In this document: piece by piece, positions 9,133 through 19,198 of the stretch
Layout: every line of letters begins with the position of its first letter
How positions within the stretch are numbered: position 1 is the stretch's first letter
Assembly: GCF_036688685.1 (NCBI RefSeq)
Contig: NZ_JAQQPS010000021.1
Location: 45,332 to 109,331 of the forward strand
Direction of reading: 5' to 3'
Origin: JALYUM01 sp036688685
Lineage (GTDB): Bacteria; Pseudomonadota; Gammaproteobacteria; Burkholderiales; Burkholderiaceae_D
Length of the DNA stretch: 64,000 bases
Position numbers and translations under genes: made by a program
Notes under the pieces: generated by a model
The model's input: only the letters and a program-made list of their open reading frames with translations
What the model was told of the DNA's origin: nothing
Databases searched by the model: none

Positions 9133-9180
9133 GGTGTGTCGTTCCGTTGACCAATGGGCCGCAAGACAGGGGTATAATTT

Positions 9181-9217
9181 ACTAGCATGCGAGTGATTTA
9201 ATCACTCATATGCTAGT
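9181..9217. promoter_or_regulatory. 37-bp near-perfect palindrome, probable MarR/HpaR-type operator
   Basis: The arms are ACTAGCAT (9181-9188) with ATGCTAGT (9210-9217), and inside them GAGTGAT (9191-9197) with ATCACTC (9201-9207), all symmetric about base 9199. A -10-like TATAAT (9173-9178) and a TTGACC (9147-9152, 20-base spacing) lie just upstream on the plus strand, so a bound repressor would block transcription toward the regulator gene. The site lies between two divergent genes, the classic place for a MarR autoregulatory site. Binding by the adjacent regulator is inferred. Confidence 0.7.
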
Positions 9218-9282
9218 AAGTCAAGCCGTAGGTCCACTGCCAACAGGGCGTTTGCCCACCGCCAAACCAATCTGGAGATCAT

Positions 9283-9747
9283 GTGCCCAACCGCTTCACA
9301 CATCGCAACTTGCCACAGCAGCTACTCAAGGCGCGCGATGCGCTGATGGCGCATTTCCGGCCCATCCTCAATCACTACGCGCTCAGTGAACAGCAGTGGC
9401 GCATCCTGCGTGCGCTCGATGAACACGGCCAGCGCGAGCCGCGCGAACTGTGCGCGCAGTGCCAAATTCTCAGCAGCAGCATGGCCGGGATCCTGGCGCG
9501 CATGGAAGAAACCGGGCTGGTACAGCGCGTCGGCGTCGCGTCCGACCAGCGGCGCGTGCTGGTGCGCCTGGCGCCGCAGGGAGACGCGCTCATCGATGAG
9601 ATGGCGCCGCTGATCGAATTGCAGTACCAGTATCTCGAGCAGGCCTTTGGCAAGGCGGCGCTGGAGACGCTATCGGCTGCGCTCGAAGGCTTTATCGTTG
9701 CCCAGGCCAAGCCGGTGCGGCGCGTGGTACTACCAGCATTGCCATAA
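9283..9747 (+). CDS. MarR-family regulator, HpaR-like
   Basis: A 154-residue MarR protein whose N-terminal half (RNLPQQLLKARDALMAHFRP, then LNHYALSEQQWRILRALDEH) closely resembles HpaR/HpcR, repressors of homoprotocatechuate catabolism. The wing segment is LVQRVGVASDQRRVLVRLAPQG. No homoprotocatechuate genes are visible within the window, so the effector could be a different aromatic acid and the targets could be the divergent bestrophin gene or distant loci. The large palindrome about 65 bases before the start is its likely operator. The start ATG-less context (GTG at 9283 in the sequence GATCATGTGCCCAACCGC) allows either GTG at 9283 or nearby codons. Confidence 0.85.
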   Translation: MPNRFTHRNLPQQLLKARDALMAHFRPILNHYALSEQQWRILRALDEHGQREPRELCAQCQILSSSMAGILARMEETGLVQRVGVASDQRRVLVRLAPQGDALIDEMAPLIELQYQYLEQAFGKAALETLSAALEGFIVAQAKPVRRVVLPALP

Positions 9748-9864
9748 GCGCGACCGCGCAACCGAATTACACGTCAGTTACGACCGGGACCAGCGGGCTG
9801 TGACGGCGGCGCGCGCCGGACTTTTACGGTATGCTCGCGCATTGCCTGTATCCTGTATCGACCC

Positions 9865-10323
9865 ATGCGCCTGACCACCTATACCGACTACGCCCTGCGC
9901 ACGCTGCTGCATGTCGGCACCAACCAGGGCCGGCTGGTGACTGTCGAAGAAATCGCCACGCTGCACGCCATCTCCAAAAATCACATCATGAAGGTGGTCC
10001 ATCAGCTGGGCATGTTTGGTGTCGTCGAAACGGTGCGGGGCCGCAGCGGCAGGCTGCGTCTGGCGCAGCCTGCCGGCACCATCAATATCGGCGCCGTGGT
10101 CCGCTTTACGGAGTCAGATTTCTACATGGCTGCGTGCTTCGATCCGGACGGCGTGCCGTGCGGCCTGCACGGCGCGTGCGGTCTGAAACACGTCCCGATC
10201 GATGCGACAGCCGCCTGCCTGGCCGTGCTCGATGCGACCACGCTGGCGGACCTGTTGCCCGAGCCGGTGCCGGCGCATGCGGTGCGGCGGTTTCATCCCC
10301 CGCCGCAGAAAATCGAGCACTAG
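9865..10323 (+). CDS. nsrR: Rrf2-family nitric-oxide-sensing repressor NsrR
   Basis: A 152-residue Rrf2-family protein with the NsrR-typical N-terminus RLTTYTDYALRTLLHVG, a recognition helix around HAISKNHIMKVVHQLG and a wing GRSGRLRLA. Three cysteines (C-x7-C-x5-C in ACFDPDGVPCGLHGAC) sit where NsrR binds its iron-sulfur cluster. Loss of the cluster on contact with nitric oxide releases target promoters, chiefly that of hmp. Here it converges on a broken hmp gene, with only eight bases between the two ends. The protein looks intact, so it may still control other targets. Confidence 0.9.
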   Translation: MRLTTYTDYALRTLLHVGTNQGRLVTVEEIATLHAISKNHIMKVVHQLGMFGVVETVRGRSGRLRLAQPAGTINIGAVVRFTESDFYMAACFDPDGVPCGLHGACGLKHVPIDATAACLAVLDATTLADLLPEPVPAHAVRRFHPPPQKIEH

Positions 10324-10331
10324 CGCGGCGG

Positions 10332-11515
10332 CTATTGCAGCGCGCTGGCCGGCCCGAAAAACGCGCAGTGCGTCTGCTGTTCCGGCCCCCCCCAGTTCCT
10401 GCAGGCTGCGTTTCACCGATTGCATGAACGGCAGCGGGCCGAGGAAATACACGTCCACGTCGCGCGACGCTGGCATCCATTGCGCAAGCAGCGCCGTGTT
10501 CAGATAGCCGCTCGCATCGGCAACCGGCGCCGCCACGTCCGGCTCGCCGTAGCAGTAAAAGCGGCGCAGCTGCGGATGCTGGTCTGCGAGCGCGTCGACA
10601 TGGCTGCGGAAGGCATGCACAGCGCTGTTGCGCGCTGCGTGGATGAAATGGACCGCTCGCCCCGCCGCCAGCGCGGCATCGAGCATCGGCAGCGTGGGCG
10701 TAATGCCGACCCCGCCACTGATCAGGACCAGCGGCCGCGTGCCCTCGCACAGCACAAACACACCGGCTGGCGCAAACAGTTCGACGACATCGCCTGCCGC
10801 CACGCGCTCGTGCGGGAAGCGCGACACCTGCCCCGACGTCTCACGCTTGACGCTGATGCGGTAGGTGCTGCCATTGCTGGCCGCCGAGAGCGAGTACTGG
10901 CGCCGCGCCGGCGCACCGTCGACCATGACATGCAGCCCGATGTACTGGCCCGGCATGTGCGCCATCACCGGCTCGCCGTCCTCGGGCGCCAGCACGAACG
11001 AGGTGATCTAGGCGCTCTCGGCCGTTTTGCTGCGCACGACGAAGCGGCGTGCACCGTTCCAGCCGCCCGCAGCAGCGATCTGTGACGCATAGATGGCCTG
11101 CTCGGCGCCCATCAGAAAATCGGCCAGCTGGCCATAGGCCGCACCCCACGCGGCGATGACCTCGTCGGTGGCAATCTCCGCGCCCAGCACGGCCCGAATG
11201 GCTTTCAGGAGCGACGCCCCGACCATGGGATAGTGCGCCGCTTCAATCTGCAGCGACACGTGCTTGTTGATGATGGTCGTCACCAGCGGACCAAGCGCTT
11301 CCAGCGCGCTCGATATTGCGCGCATACGCCAGCACCGCGTTGGCCAGCGCGCGCTGCTGCACGCCGTCTTTCTGGTTGGACTGGTTGAAGTACGGGATGA
11401 CTTCGGGATAGTCGTCGAACAGCGTCAGGTAGAACTGGCGCGTCAGCGCTTCACCGCCGGTCTCAAGGAGGGGAACGGTGGCGCTGACGATGGCGCGGTG
11501 CTGGGGGGACAACAT
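10332..11515 (-). pseudogene. hmp: Flavohemoprotein / nitric oxide dioxygenase, disrupted by two frameshifts and one stop
   Basis: The gene would start at 11515 (MLSPQHRAIVSATVPLLETG; AAAGG upstream) and end at TAG 10332-10334. Corrected length is about 393 residues, right for Hmp. The globin domain is split by an extra base near 11303-11309: NIER must be joined to LEALGPLVTTIINKH in another frame. An in-frame TAG at 11008-11010 separates the globin end (VVRSKTAESA) from the reductase start (ITSFVLAPEDG). A run of eight C at 10387-10394 is one base too long: restoring it gives LGGPEQQTHCAFFGPASALQ and the expected stop. FAD and NAD domains are otherwise well conserved (RQYSLSAA, LISGGVGITPTLPML). 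The lesions look recent. The homopolymer one could be an assembly error, the TAG less easily. Confidence 0.88.
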
Positions 11516-11579
11516 AGGGGTGCCTTTCGGGTGAGGTGGCGCATGCAGGTCCCTCAGCCCATGGACAGATCGAGCGATC

Positions 11580-13085
11580 CTATTTTTCCCAGTCGCGCGA
11601 GCGGTCCACGGCGCGCTGCCAGGTGGCCAGGCGGCACTCGCGCTCGTCCGCGCCCATGGTCGGCTCAAACCGGCGCGCCAGGCGCCACTGGCCCTGGATT
11701 TCTTCCAGCGAAGCCCAGAATCCGACCGCCAGTCCGGCCAGATACGCCGCGCCCAGCGCCGTGGTTTCCGTCACCACCGGACGCACCACCGGCACGTTCA
11801 GGATGTCGGCCTGGAACTGCATCATCATGTCGTTGCGCGCGCCGCCGCCATCGACCCGCAATTCGGTCAGGGGAATCGCGGCGTCTTTCTGCATCGCCGT
11901 CAGCACATCGACATTCTGGCAGGCCACCCCTTCCAGCGCCGCCCGGGCGATGTGGCCGCGCCCGGTGCCACGCGTGATGCCGACCAGGGTGCCGCGCGCG
12001 TACGGGTCCCAGTAGGGTGCGCCCAGGCCGGCAAACGCCGGCACGAACACCATGCCGCCGGTATCCGGCACGCTCATGGCGAGCGCCTCGACTTCCGACG
12101 CATTGCGGATGATGCCCAGGCCGTCGCGCATCCACTGCACGGCGGCGCCGGCGATGAAGGCGCTGCCTTCGAGCAGATAGTCGGTGCGCGCCGGCCTGCC
12201 CTGCCCCGGTTGTTCCAGCGTCCAGCCCACCGTCATCAACAGCCGGTTGCGTGACGCGATCGGCTGCTGGCCGACGTTCATCAGCATGAAGCAGCCGGTA
12301 CCATAGGTATTTTTTGCCATGCCCGGCTGCAAACAGGCCTGGCCGAAGGTGGCCGCCTGCTGGTCGCCGGCGATGCCGGCGATCGGCAGAGCGGCGCCAA
12401 ACAGCTCGGGCCGGGTATGCGCCGAGACGGCGCTGCTGGGCACAATTTGCGCCAGCAGGCTGCGCGGAATTGTCATCAGCGCCAGCAGTTCATCGTCCCA
12501 GTCCAGCGTCTCGATATTGAACAGCATGGTGCGCGCCGCGTTGCTGGTGTCGGTGATGTGCGCACCGCTCATTTTATAGATCAGCCAGGAGTCGACCGTG
12601 CCGAAGGCCAGTTCGCCGCGCTCGGCGCGGGCGCGCGCCTCCGGCACGTTGTCGAGCAGCCATTTCAGCTTGGTTGCCGAAAAATACGCATCGAGTACCA
12701 GCCCGGTTTTGCGCTGCACCAGCGGTGCCAGGCCCTGCTCGCTCATCTCCTCGCACAGCGCGGCATTGCGCCGATCCTGCCAGACAATGGCGTTGGCCAC
12801 CGGTTCACCGCTGGCGCGGTCCCACAGCACGGTGGTTTCGCGCTGATTGGTCACGCCGATCGCCGCGATCTGGGCGGCCGTGACGCCGTGTTCGCGCATG
12901 ACCTGCTGCGCCACCGCGAGCTGCGAGCGCCAGATGTCATTGGCATCGTGCTCGACCCAGCCCGGCTGCGGAAAAATCTGGGGAAATTCCTGCTGCGCGC
13001 AGGCATGCGGATGACCATCATGGTCAAACAGGATGGCGCGCGAACTGGTCGTGCCCTGGTCCAGGGCGAGTATGTAATTGGTCAT
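11580..13085 (-). CDS. glpK: Glycerol kinase
   Basis: The start at 13085 (MTNYILALDQGTTSSRAILF) matches the family N-terminus, giving 501 residues; an in-frame ATG at 13109 would add eight residues with no better ribosome site. It phosphorylates glycerol to sn-glycerol 3-phosphate using ATP. Visible FGGY-kinase features include the N-terminal phosphate loop DQGTTSSRA, the segment ARTMLFNIETLDWDDELL, WTLEQPGQG.. following, and the ATPase signature VDGGGARNDMMMQFQADIL. It is the last gene of the glp operon, after the binding-protein gene, with 87 bases between; hmp lies beyond it on the same strand. Confidence 0.97.
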   Translation of the reverse strand: MTNYILALDQGTTSSRAILFDHDGHPHACAQQEFPQIFPQPGWVEHDANDIWRSQLAVAQQVMREHGVTAAQIAAIGVTNQRETTVLWDRASGEPVANAIVWQDRRNAALCEEMSEQGLAPLVQRKTGLVLDAYFSATKLKWLLDNVPEARARAERGELAFGTVDSWLIYKMSGAHITDTSNAARTMLFNIETLDWDDELLALMTIPRSLLAQIVPSSAVSAHTRPELFGAALPIAGIAGDQQAATFGQACLQPGMAKNTYGTGCFMLMNVGQQPIASRNRLLMTVGWTLEQPGQGRPARTDYLLEGSAFIAGAAVQWMRDGLGIIRNASEVEALAMSVPDTGGMVFVPAFAGLGAPYWDPYARGTLVGITRGTGRGHIARAALEGVACQNVDVLTAMQKDAAIPLTELRVDGGGARNDMMMQFQADILNVPVVRPVVTETTALGAAYLAGLAVGFWASLEEIQGQWRLARRFEPTMGADERECRLATWQRAVDRSRDWEK

Positions 13086-13172
13086 AGGATTCAATGATGC
13101 ATGGAACAACCGCGCCCGGGGTGCGCAGCAAAGCGGCCCGGGCGCGGCGGCGGGTGCGGCAAGTGCCTGGTG

Positions 13173-14900
13173 TTACCTGACGCGTCCTTCCTTCCAGGCC
13201 TGCAGCAGTTTATCGTAGCTGATGGTCTCGCCCTTCGGCTTTTCGTTGGCCAGCTTTTTCCAAGGGGCGGCGGTATCGGACAGATACTTGTTCGGGTCAC
13301 CCTTCGGATTGAGCTTCGGGGCGCACGCCTTCATGCCGGCGCGTTGCAGGCGCGCCATGACGTTGTCCATTTCCTCGGCCAGGTTGTCCATCGCCGCCTG
13401 CGGGGTGCGCTCGCCGGTGACGGCGGTGGCGACGTTCTTCCACCACAGCTGCGCCAGTTTCGGATAGTCCGGCACGTTGCTGCCGGTTGGCGTCCACGCC
13501 ACCCGCGCCGGGCTGCGGTAAAACTCGACCAGGCCACCGTATTCCGCCGCATGTTTGGTGAAGTAGTCATGCCGGATGTCGGAATCACGAATGAAGGTAA
13601 CGCCCACGATCGATTTTTTCAGCGAGACCGTTTTCGAGGTGACGAACTGGGCGTACAGCCACGCCGCCGCCTTGCGGTCGCTCGGGGTCGACTTGAACAG
13701 GCCCCAGGAGCCGACGTCCTGGTAACCGTTCTGCATGCCCTCTTTCCAGTACGGGCCGTGCGGCGACGGCGCCATGCGCCATTTCGGCGAGCCGTCCTTG
13801 TTCACGACCGGCAGGCCGGGCTTGGTCATGCCGGCGGTGAAGGCGGTGTACCAGAAAATCTGCTGGGCGACCTCGCCCTGGGCCGGCACTGGCCCCGCTT
13901 CCGAGAACGTCATGCCGTTGGCCTGCGGCGGCGCATACTTTTTCATCCAGTCGATGTACTTGGTCAGCGCAAACACAGCCGCCGGCGAATTGGTGGCGCC
14001 GCCGCGCGACACCGAGGCGCCCACCGGGGTGCACTTGTCGGCGGCAACCCGGATGCCCCACTCGTCCACCGGCAAGCCATTCGGGATGCCCTTGTCGGCC
14101 GCGCCAGCCATCGACAGCCAGGCATCGGTGAAACGCCAGCCCAGCGACGGGTCCTTCTTGCCATAGTCCATATGGCCGTACACCTTCTTGCCGTCGAGTT
14201 CCTTGACGTCATTGGTGAAGAATTCGGCGATGTCTTCATACGCGGACCAGTTTTGCGGCACCCCCAGGTCATAGCCATACTTGGCCTTGAATTTGGCCTG
14301 CAGGTCCTTGCGTGCGAACCAGTCGGCGCGGAACCAGTACAGGTTTGCGAATTGCTGGTCCGGCAGCTGGTACAGTTTGCCGTCCGGCGCGGTGGTGAAG
14401 CTGATGCCAATAAAATCTTTCAGGTCCAGGCCCGGATTGGTGAATTCCTTTCCGGCGCCTTGCATGTAGTCCGACAGCGGCTCGATGGCGCCGTAACGGT
14501 AGTGGGTGCCGATCAGGTCGGAATCGGAAATCCAGCCGTCATAAATGCTTTTGCCGGACTGCATCGAGGTCTGCAGTTTTTCGACCACGTCGCCTTCCTG
14601 GATGATGTCATGGCGCACCTTGATGCCGGTGATTTCCTCGAACGCCTTGGCCAGGGTTTTCGATTCGTAGACGTGGGTGTCGATCGTTTCCGACACCACG
14701 GAAATCTCCTTGATGCCCTTCTTCTTGAGCTTGTCGGCCGCATCCATGAACCATTTCATTTCCGCGAGCTGCTGCTGGCGGTTCAGGCTCGATGGCTGAA
14801 ACTCCTTGTCGACCCAGGTTTCGGCCGATTTCTGATCGGCCCATGCAGCGCCGGATAGCAGCATGGCGGCAGCGGCCAGTACGGATAACTTTGCTTTCAT
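13173..14900 (-). CDS. glpV: Glycerol ABC transporter, periplasmic binding protein
   Basis: The start at 14900 (MKAKLSVLAAAAMLLSGAAWA) gives a clear Sec signal peptide with cleavage after AWA, and GGAGA lies six bases upstream; the protein has 575 residues. It is much larger than maltose-type binding proteins, as is normal for GlpV of the GlpSTPQUV glycerol importer. Conserved segments include TWVDKEFQPSSLNRQQQLAE and FANLYWFRADWFARKDL. It captures glycerol in the periplasm and delivers it to the GlpP/GlpQ permease. The gene sits between glpU and glpK as in the Rhizobium operon. Confidence 0.93.
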   Translation of the reverse strand: MKAKLSVLAAAAMLLSGAAWADQKSAETWVDKEFQPSSLNRQQQLAEMKWFMDAADKLKKKGIKEISVVSETIDTHVYESKTLAKAFEEITGIKVRHDIIQEGDVVEKLQTSMQSGKSIYDGWISDSDLIGTHYRYGAIEPLSDYMQGAGKEFTNPGLDLKDFIGISFTTAPDGKLYQLPDQQFANLYWFRADWFARKDLQAKFKAKYGYDLGVPQNWSAYEDIAEFFTNDVKELDGKKVYGHMDYGKKDPSLGWRFTDAWLSMAGAADKGIPNGLPVDEWGIRVAADKCTPVGASVSRGGATNSPAAVFALTKYIDWMKKYAPPQANGMTFSEAGPVPAQGEVAQQIFWYTAFTAGMTKPGLPVVNKDGSPKWRMAPSPHGPYWKEGMQNGYQDVGSWGLFKSTPSDRKAAAWLYAQFVTSKTVSLKKSIVGVTFIRDSDIRHDYFTKHAAEYGGLVEFYRSPARVAWTPTGSNVPDYPKLAQLWWKNVATAVTGERTPQAAMDNLAEEMDNVMARLQRAGMKACAPKLNPKGDPNKYLSDTAAPWKKLANEKPKGETISYDKLLQAWKEGRVR

Positions 14901-14943
14901 TTCATCTCCATTATTATGAACTTCGACTCGCAAACGCTGGGCG

Positions 14944-15237
14944 TCAGCCCCAACGCATCATCACCAACAACAACACAAAACTGAGTCCGGCGCCGATCGC
15001 CTGTGGCAGGTCGGTCAGGCCGGTCCATGCCAGGTTGACATAGGCCGCAGTGAGCAAACCAATAAACAGGCGGTCGCCGCGCGTGGTGGGAATCGGCAGG
15101 AATCCCTTGCGTTCGATGCTCGGCGAGCGGATCTGCCAGATCGTCATCCCAGCCAGCATCAGCAATATCGCAACGAAGAAAATGGCCACCGGTGGGGTCC
15201 AGGCCATCCAGCCAAAAAGAGACGCGGTGCTATCCAT
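14944..15237 (-). CDS. glpU: Small membrane protein of the glycerol ABC transporter (DUF2160)
   Basis: A 97-residue protein with hydrophobic segments at about 14-34, 57-73 and 78-94, matching DUF2160 proteins found only between the permease and binding-protein genes of glycerol ABC systems. WMAWTPPVAIFFVAILLML and GFLPIPTTRGDRLFIGLL are its conserved stretches. Its role in uptake is not known biochemically, though the position and conservation imply a subunit of, or chaperone for, the transporter. It lies three bases downstream of glpQ and 43 bases before glpV. Confidence 0.9.
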   Translation of the reverse strand: MDSTASLFGWMAWTPPVAIFFVAILLMLAGMTIWQIRSPSIERKGFLPIPTTRGDRLFIGLLTAAYVNLAWTGLTDLPQAIGAGLSFVLLLVMMRWG

Positions 15238-15240
15238 GTT

Positions 15241-16043
15241 TTATACCCTCCCCATCGCAAAACCCTTGGCGATGTAATGCCGCACAAACCAGATCACCAG
15301 CGCGCCCGGCACGATGGTGAGCACCCCTGCCGCGGCCAGCACGCCCCAGTCCATGCCGGCGGCCGACACGGTGCGCGTCATGGTGGCGGCAATCGGTTTC
15401 GCGTTGACCGAGGTAAGCGTGCGCGCCAGCAGCAGTTCGACCCAGCTGAACATGAAGCAGAAAAACGCCGTGACGCCAATCCCGGATTTGATCATTGGCA
15501 GAAAAATTTTCACGAAGAAGCGCGGAAAACTGTAGCCGTCGATATACGCCGTTTCGTCGATCTCCTTTGGAATGCCGGACATGAAGCCCTCCAGGATCCA
15601 CACCGCCAGCGGCACATTGAACACCATGTGCGCCAGCGCCACGGCCAGGTGGGTGTCCATCAGACCGACGGTGGAATACAGCTGGAAGAATGGCAGCAAG
15701 AACACGGCCGGCGGCGTCATGCGGTTGGTCAGCAGCCAGAAAAACAGGTGCTTGTCGCCCAGGAAGTTATAGCGCGAAAAGGCATAGGCTGCCGGCAGCG
15801 CCACCGTGACCGACAACACCATGTTCATGGCGACGTAGATCATCGAGTTGATGTAACCGCTGTACCAGGACGGGTCGGTGAAGATCGTCTTGTAGTTGGC
15901 GAAGGTGAGTTGCTGCGGCCACAGGCTGAGGGTGCCGACGATTTCCTCGTTGGTCTTGAGCGACATGTTCAGCATCCAGTAAATCGGCAGCATCGACAGC
16001 AGCAGGAACCCCACCAGTAAGGTGGTACTGATTCGTTTGTCCA

Positions 16044-16047
<4 letters not shown>
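15241..16047 (-). CDS. glpQ: Glycerol ABC transporter permease
   Basis: The start at 16047 (MMDKRISTTLLVGFLLLSML) overlaps the glpP stop (ATGA), giving 268 residues. It is a MalG-type permease with six predicted membrane helices and the EAA loop (EAA-like segment EIDETAYIDGYSFPRFFVKIFLP) that contacts the ATPase. With GlpP it forms the transmembrane pore for glycerol. The glpP and glpQ genes are translationally coupled. Confidence 0.93.
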
Positions 16048-16913
<866 letters not shown>

Positions 16914-16925
16914 GTCATGTCACCC

Positions 16926-18017
16926 TTAGGCCACCCGTTGATCGTTGACGTAGTACAGCGTGCGCTGCTGCGGAAAGCGCAACCGGACCGTGTTCCCTGC
17001 CACTGCCTGCATGGCGCGCAGCTTGGCCGCGACGCGCTGGTCGCCGACCCGGAACTCGGCCAGGAAGTGGGTGCCCATATTGCGCACCGATAGCACGGTC
17101 GCAGGTACCGTGTCGGCGCCGGCATCCGCATCTGCCGCACATTCGACAAACTCGGGCCGTACGCCGAGGCTGATCTTGCCGTCGGCGCCCGCCAGCGCGG
17201 CCTTGGCCGCGCCAGACAAGGCCAGCGCATGCCCGCCCACCCACGCCGCGCCATCCTGCACAGTGCACGGCAGCAGATTCATGCCGGGGTTGCCAATGAA
17301 GTAGCCGACAAAGGTGTGCTCGGGCGCTTCGAACAAGGCCTGGGCGCTGCCGGTCTGCACCACTTCGCCCTGGGTCATCACGACCACCTGGTCGGCAAAG
17401 GTGAGTGCCTCGACCTGGTCATGGGTGACGTAGATCAGCGACAGTTTCAGCTCATGGTGAATTTCCTTGAGCTTGCGGCGCAGCAGCCATTTCAGGTGCG
17501 GGTCGATCACCGTCAGCGGTTCGTCGAACAGCACCGCCGCCACATCCGGGCGCACCAGGCCGCGGCCCAGCGAAATCTTCTGTTTGGCGTCGACCGAGAG
17601 GCCGCTGGCGCGCAGTTTCAGGTCGCTTGACAGTTCCAGCATGGCGGCCACCTGCTGCACCCGGACCCGGGTTTCGCGCTCTTTCCAGCCACGGTTACGC
17701 AGCGGGAAAGCCAGGTTGTCGTACACAGTCATGGTGTCGTAAATCACCGGAAACTGGAACACCTGGGCGATATTGCGCGCCTCGGTGGGCAGCGTCGTCA
17801 CGTCCTTGCCGTCGAACAGGACGCGCCCGTGCGACGGCTTGACCAGGCCGGAGATAATGTTCAGCAGCGTGGTCTTGCCGCAGCCGGAAGGACCGAGCAG
17901 CGCGTAGGCGCCGCCATCGTCCCAGGTTTTGGTCATGGGTTGCAGGGCGTAGTCGCCCGGCGCCGCCGGGTTTGGACGGTAGGCATGGCCCAGTTCGATC
18001 AGGTCGATACGTGCCAC
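16926..18017 (-). CDS. glpT: Glycerol ABC transporter ATP-binding protein, second ATPase
   Basis: A 363-residue MalK-type ATPase: Walker A GPSGCGKTT near residue 43, Walker B AAVLFDEPLTVID, and a C-terminal OB-fold regulatory domain. The signature motif is altered (LSVDAKQKISLGRG instead of LSGGQ), a trait shared with GlpT proteins of this transporter class. Its substrate-specific N-terminus (MARIDLIELGHAYRPNP) is also typical. It works as a heterodimer with GlpS. The symbol denotes the ABC ATPase, not the glycerol-3-phosphate antiporter of enteric bacteria. One base separates its start from the glpS stop. Confidence 0.92.
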   Translation of the reverse strand: MARIDLIELGHAYRPNPAAPGDYALQPMTKTWDDGGAYALLGPSGCGKTTLLNIISGLVKPSHGRVLFDGKDVTTLPTEARNIAQVFQFPVIYDTMTVYDNLAFPLRNRGWKERETRVRVQQVAAMLELSSDLKLRASGLSVDAKQKISLGRGLVRPDVAAVLFDEPLTVIDPHLKWLLRRKLKEIHHELKLSLIYVTHDQVEALTFADQVVVMTQGEVVQTGSAQALFEAPEHTFVGYFIGNPGMNLLPCTVQDGAAWVGGHALALSGAAKAALAGADGKISLGVRPEFVECAADADAGADTVPATVLSVRNMGTHFLAEFRVGDQRVAAKLRAMQAVAGNTVRLRFPQQRTLYYVNDQRVA

Positions 18018-18018
18018 C

Positions 18019-19119
18019 TTATGCTCCCATCACCGACTGGGATGGCGCAAACAGCAGCGCACCATCGGGGCTGAACACAAACAGCGCATCCGCCTGGCAG
18101 TACATGACGCAGCTTGCACCGATTGCCAGGTCGTGCACACCATTTAACTGCGCGACCAGGGAAATCGGGCCGCTGTGGGCGTGCAGGAAGGTCTCCGAGC
18201 CGCCGATTTCGGCCAGGTCGACTACCACTCCGATCGCGTGATCTTGCGCCGAGTGCTGCGTCAGGTGCAGGCTGTGGGCGCGCAGTCCGAGTACCACCTC
18301 GGCGTGGCCGGCGGCGGCCTGGCGCTGCGCCGGGCTCAAGCGCAGCGCCAGGGCGCCGTCCAGTTGCGCCATGCCGGCGCTATCGATGCGGGCCGGCATC
18401 AGGTTGATGGGCGGGTCGCTGAAGGTACGCGCCACCGCAATCGAGGCCGGCGCGTTGAACACGTCCAGGGTCGGGCCCTGTTGCAGCAGGCGGCCTTCGT
18501 GCAGCACCGCGCAGTGCCCGCCCAGTTGCAGCGCTTCGAGCGGCTCGGTGGTGGCGTAGACCACGGTGGTTTTCCCTTCCGAGAACAGCTCGGTCAGTTC
18601 GCGCCGCAGTTCTTCGCGCAGCTTGTAGTCGAGGTTGACCAGCGGCTCGTCGAGCAACAGCAGGTCGGCATCCTTGATCAGGGCCCGTGCCAGCGCGGTG
18701 CGCTGCTGCTGGCCACCGGACAGCTCGGCCGGGAGGCGCTGCAGATACGGCGTGATATGCAGCCGCTCGGCCAGGTCCAGCACGCGCGCACGGATCTGCG
18801 CTTCCGGCACTTTACGGATGCGCAGCGGCGAAGCGATATTGTCGAATACGGTGAACGCCGGATAGTTGATGAACTGCTGGTACACCATGGCCAGGTTGCG
18901 CTTGCTGACCGGGACGCCGGTACAGTCGCGCCCATCGACCACGATCTTGCCGGCGCTGGGCCGGTCCAGCCCTGCCATCAGGCGCATCAGGGTGGTTTTG
19001 CCGGCGCGGGTTGTGCCAAGCAGGACGTTGATGGTCCCTGGCACCAGCGCGAGCGAAAGCGGATATAAATGATCGTCAGCGCCGTATTTCTTGCTGACCT
19101 TCTCCAGTACAAGTTGCAA
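18019..19119 (-). CDS. glpS: Glycerol ABC transporter ATP-binding protein, first ATPase
   Basis: The start is assigned to TTG at 19119: GGAGGAG lies six bases upstream, and the family normally begins with a short QLxLEKVSKxYG sequence exactly there; a longer ATG-initiated frame from 19326 would run into glpD. The protein has 366 residues. The nucleotide loop is unusual (GTTRAGKTT), as in other GlpS proteins, with a normal signature LSGGQQQR and Walker B DLLLLDEPLVNLD. The C-terminal regulatory domain follows. It pairs with GlpT. The glpD gene lies 79 bases upstream on the same strand. Confidence 0.9.
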   Translation of the reverse strand: MQLVLEKVSKKYGADDHLYPLSLALVPGTINVLLGTTRAGKTTLMRLMAGLDRPSAGKIVVDGRDCTGVPVSKRNLAMVYQQFINYPAFTVFDNIASPLRIRKVPEAQIRARVLDLAERLHITPYLQRLPAELSGGQQQRTALARALIKDADLLLLDEPLVNLDYKLREELRRELTELFSEGKTTVVYATTEPLEALQLGGHCAVLHEGRLLQQGPTLDVFNAPASIAVARTFSDPPINLMPARIDSAGMAQLDGALALRLSPAQRQAAAGHAEVVLGLRAHSLHLTQHSAQDHAIGVVVDLAEIGGSETFLHAHSGPISLVAQLNGVHDLAIGASCVMYCQADALFVFSPDGALLFAPSQSVMGA

Positions 19120-19198
19120 TTGCGTCTCCTCCAGGTTGGCTCTTTGAACTCCGCGCGGTCGTCGCCGCGTTGGCCGGATTGAATGCTTGACTGCGGCC

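Noticed and set aside
10332..11515. Programmed frameshifting in hmp
   Set aside because: Three separate lesions including a stop are needed, and no slippery-site plus pseudoknot arrangement is seen; only the C8 run could slip.
13101..14858. 585-codon plus-strand ORF opposite the glycerol-binding-protein gene
   Set aside because: It is antisense to a well-conserved gene and its translation is rich in Arg, His and Gly with no family features; a by-product of high GC codon use.
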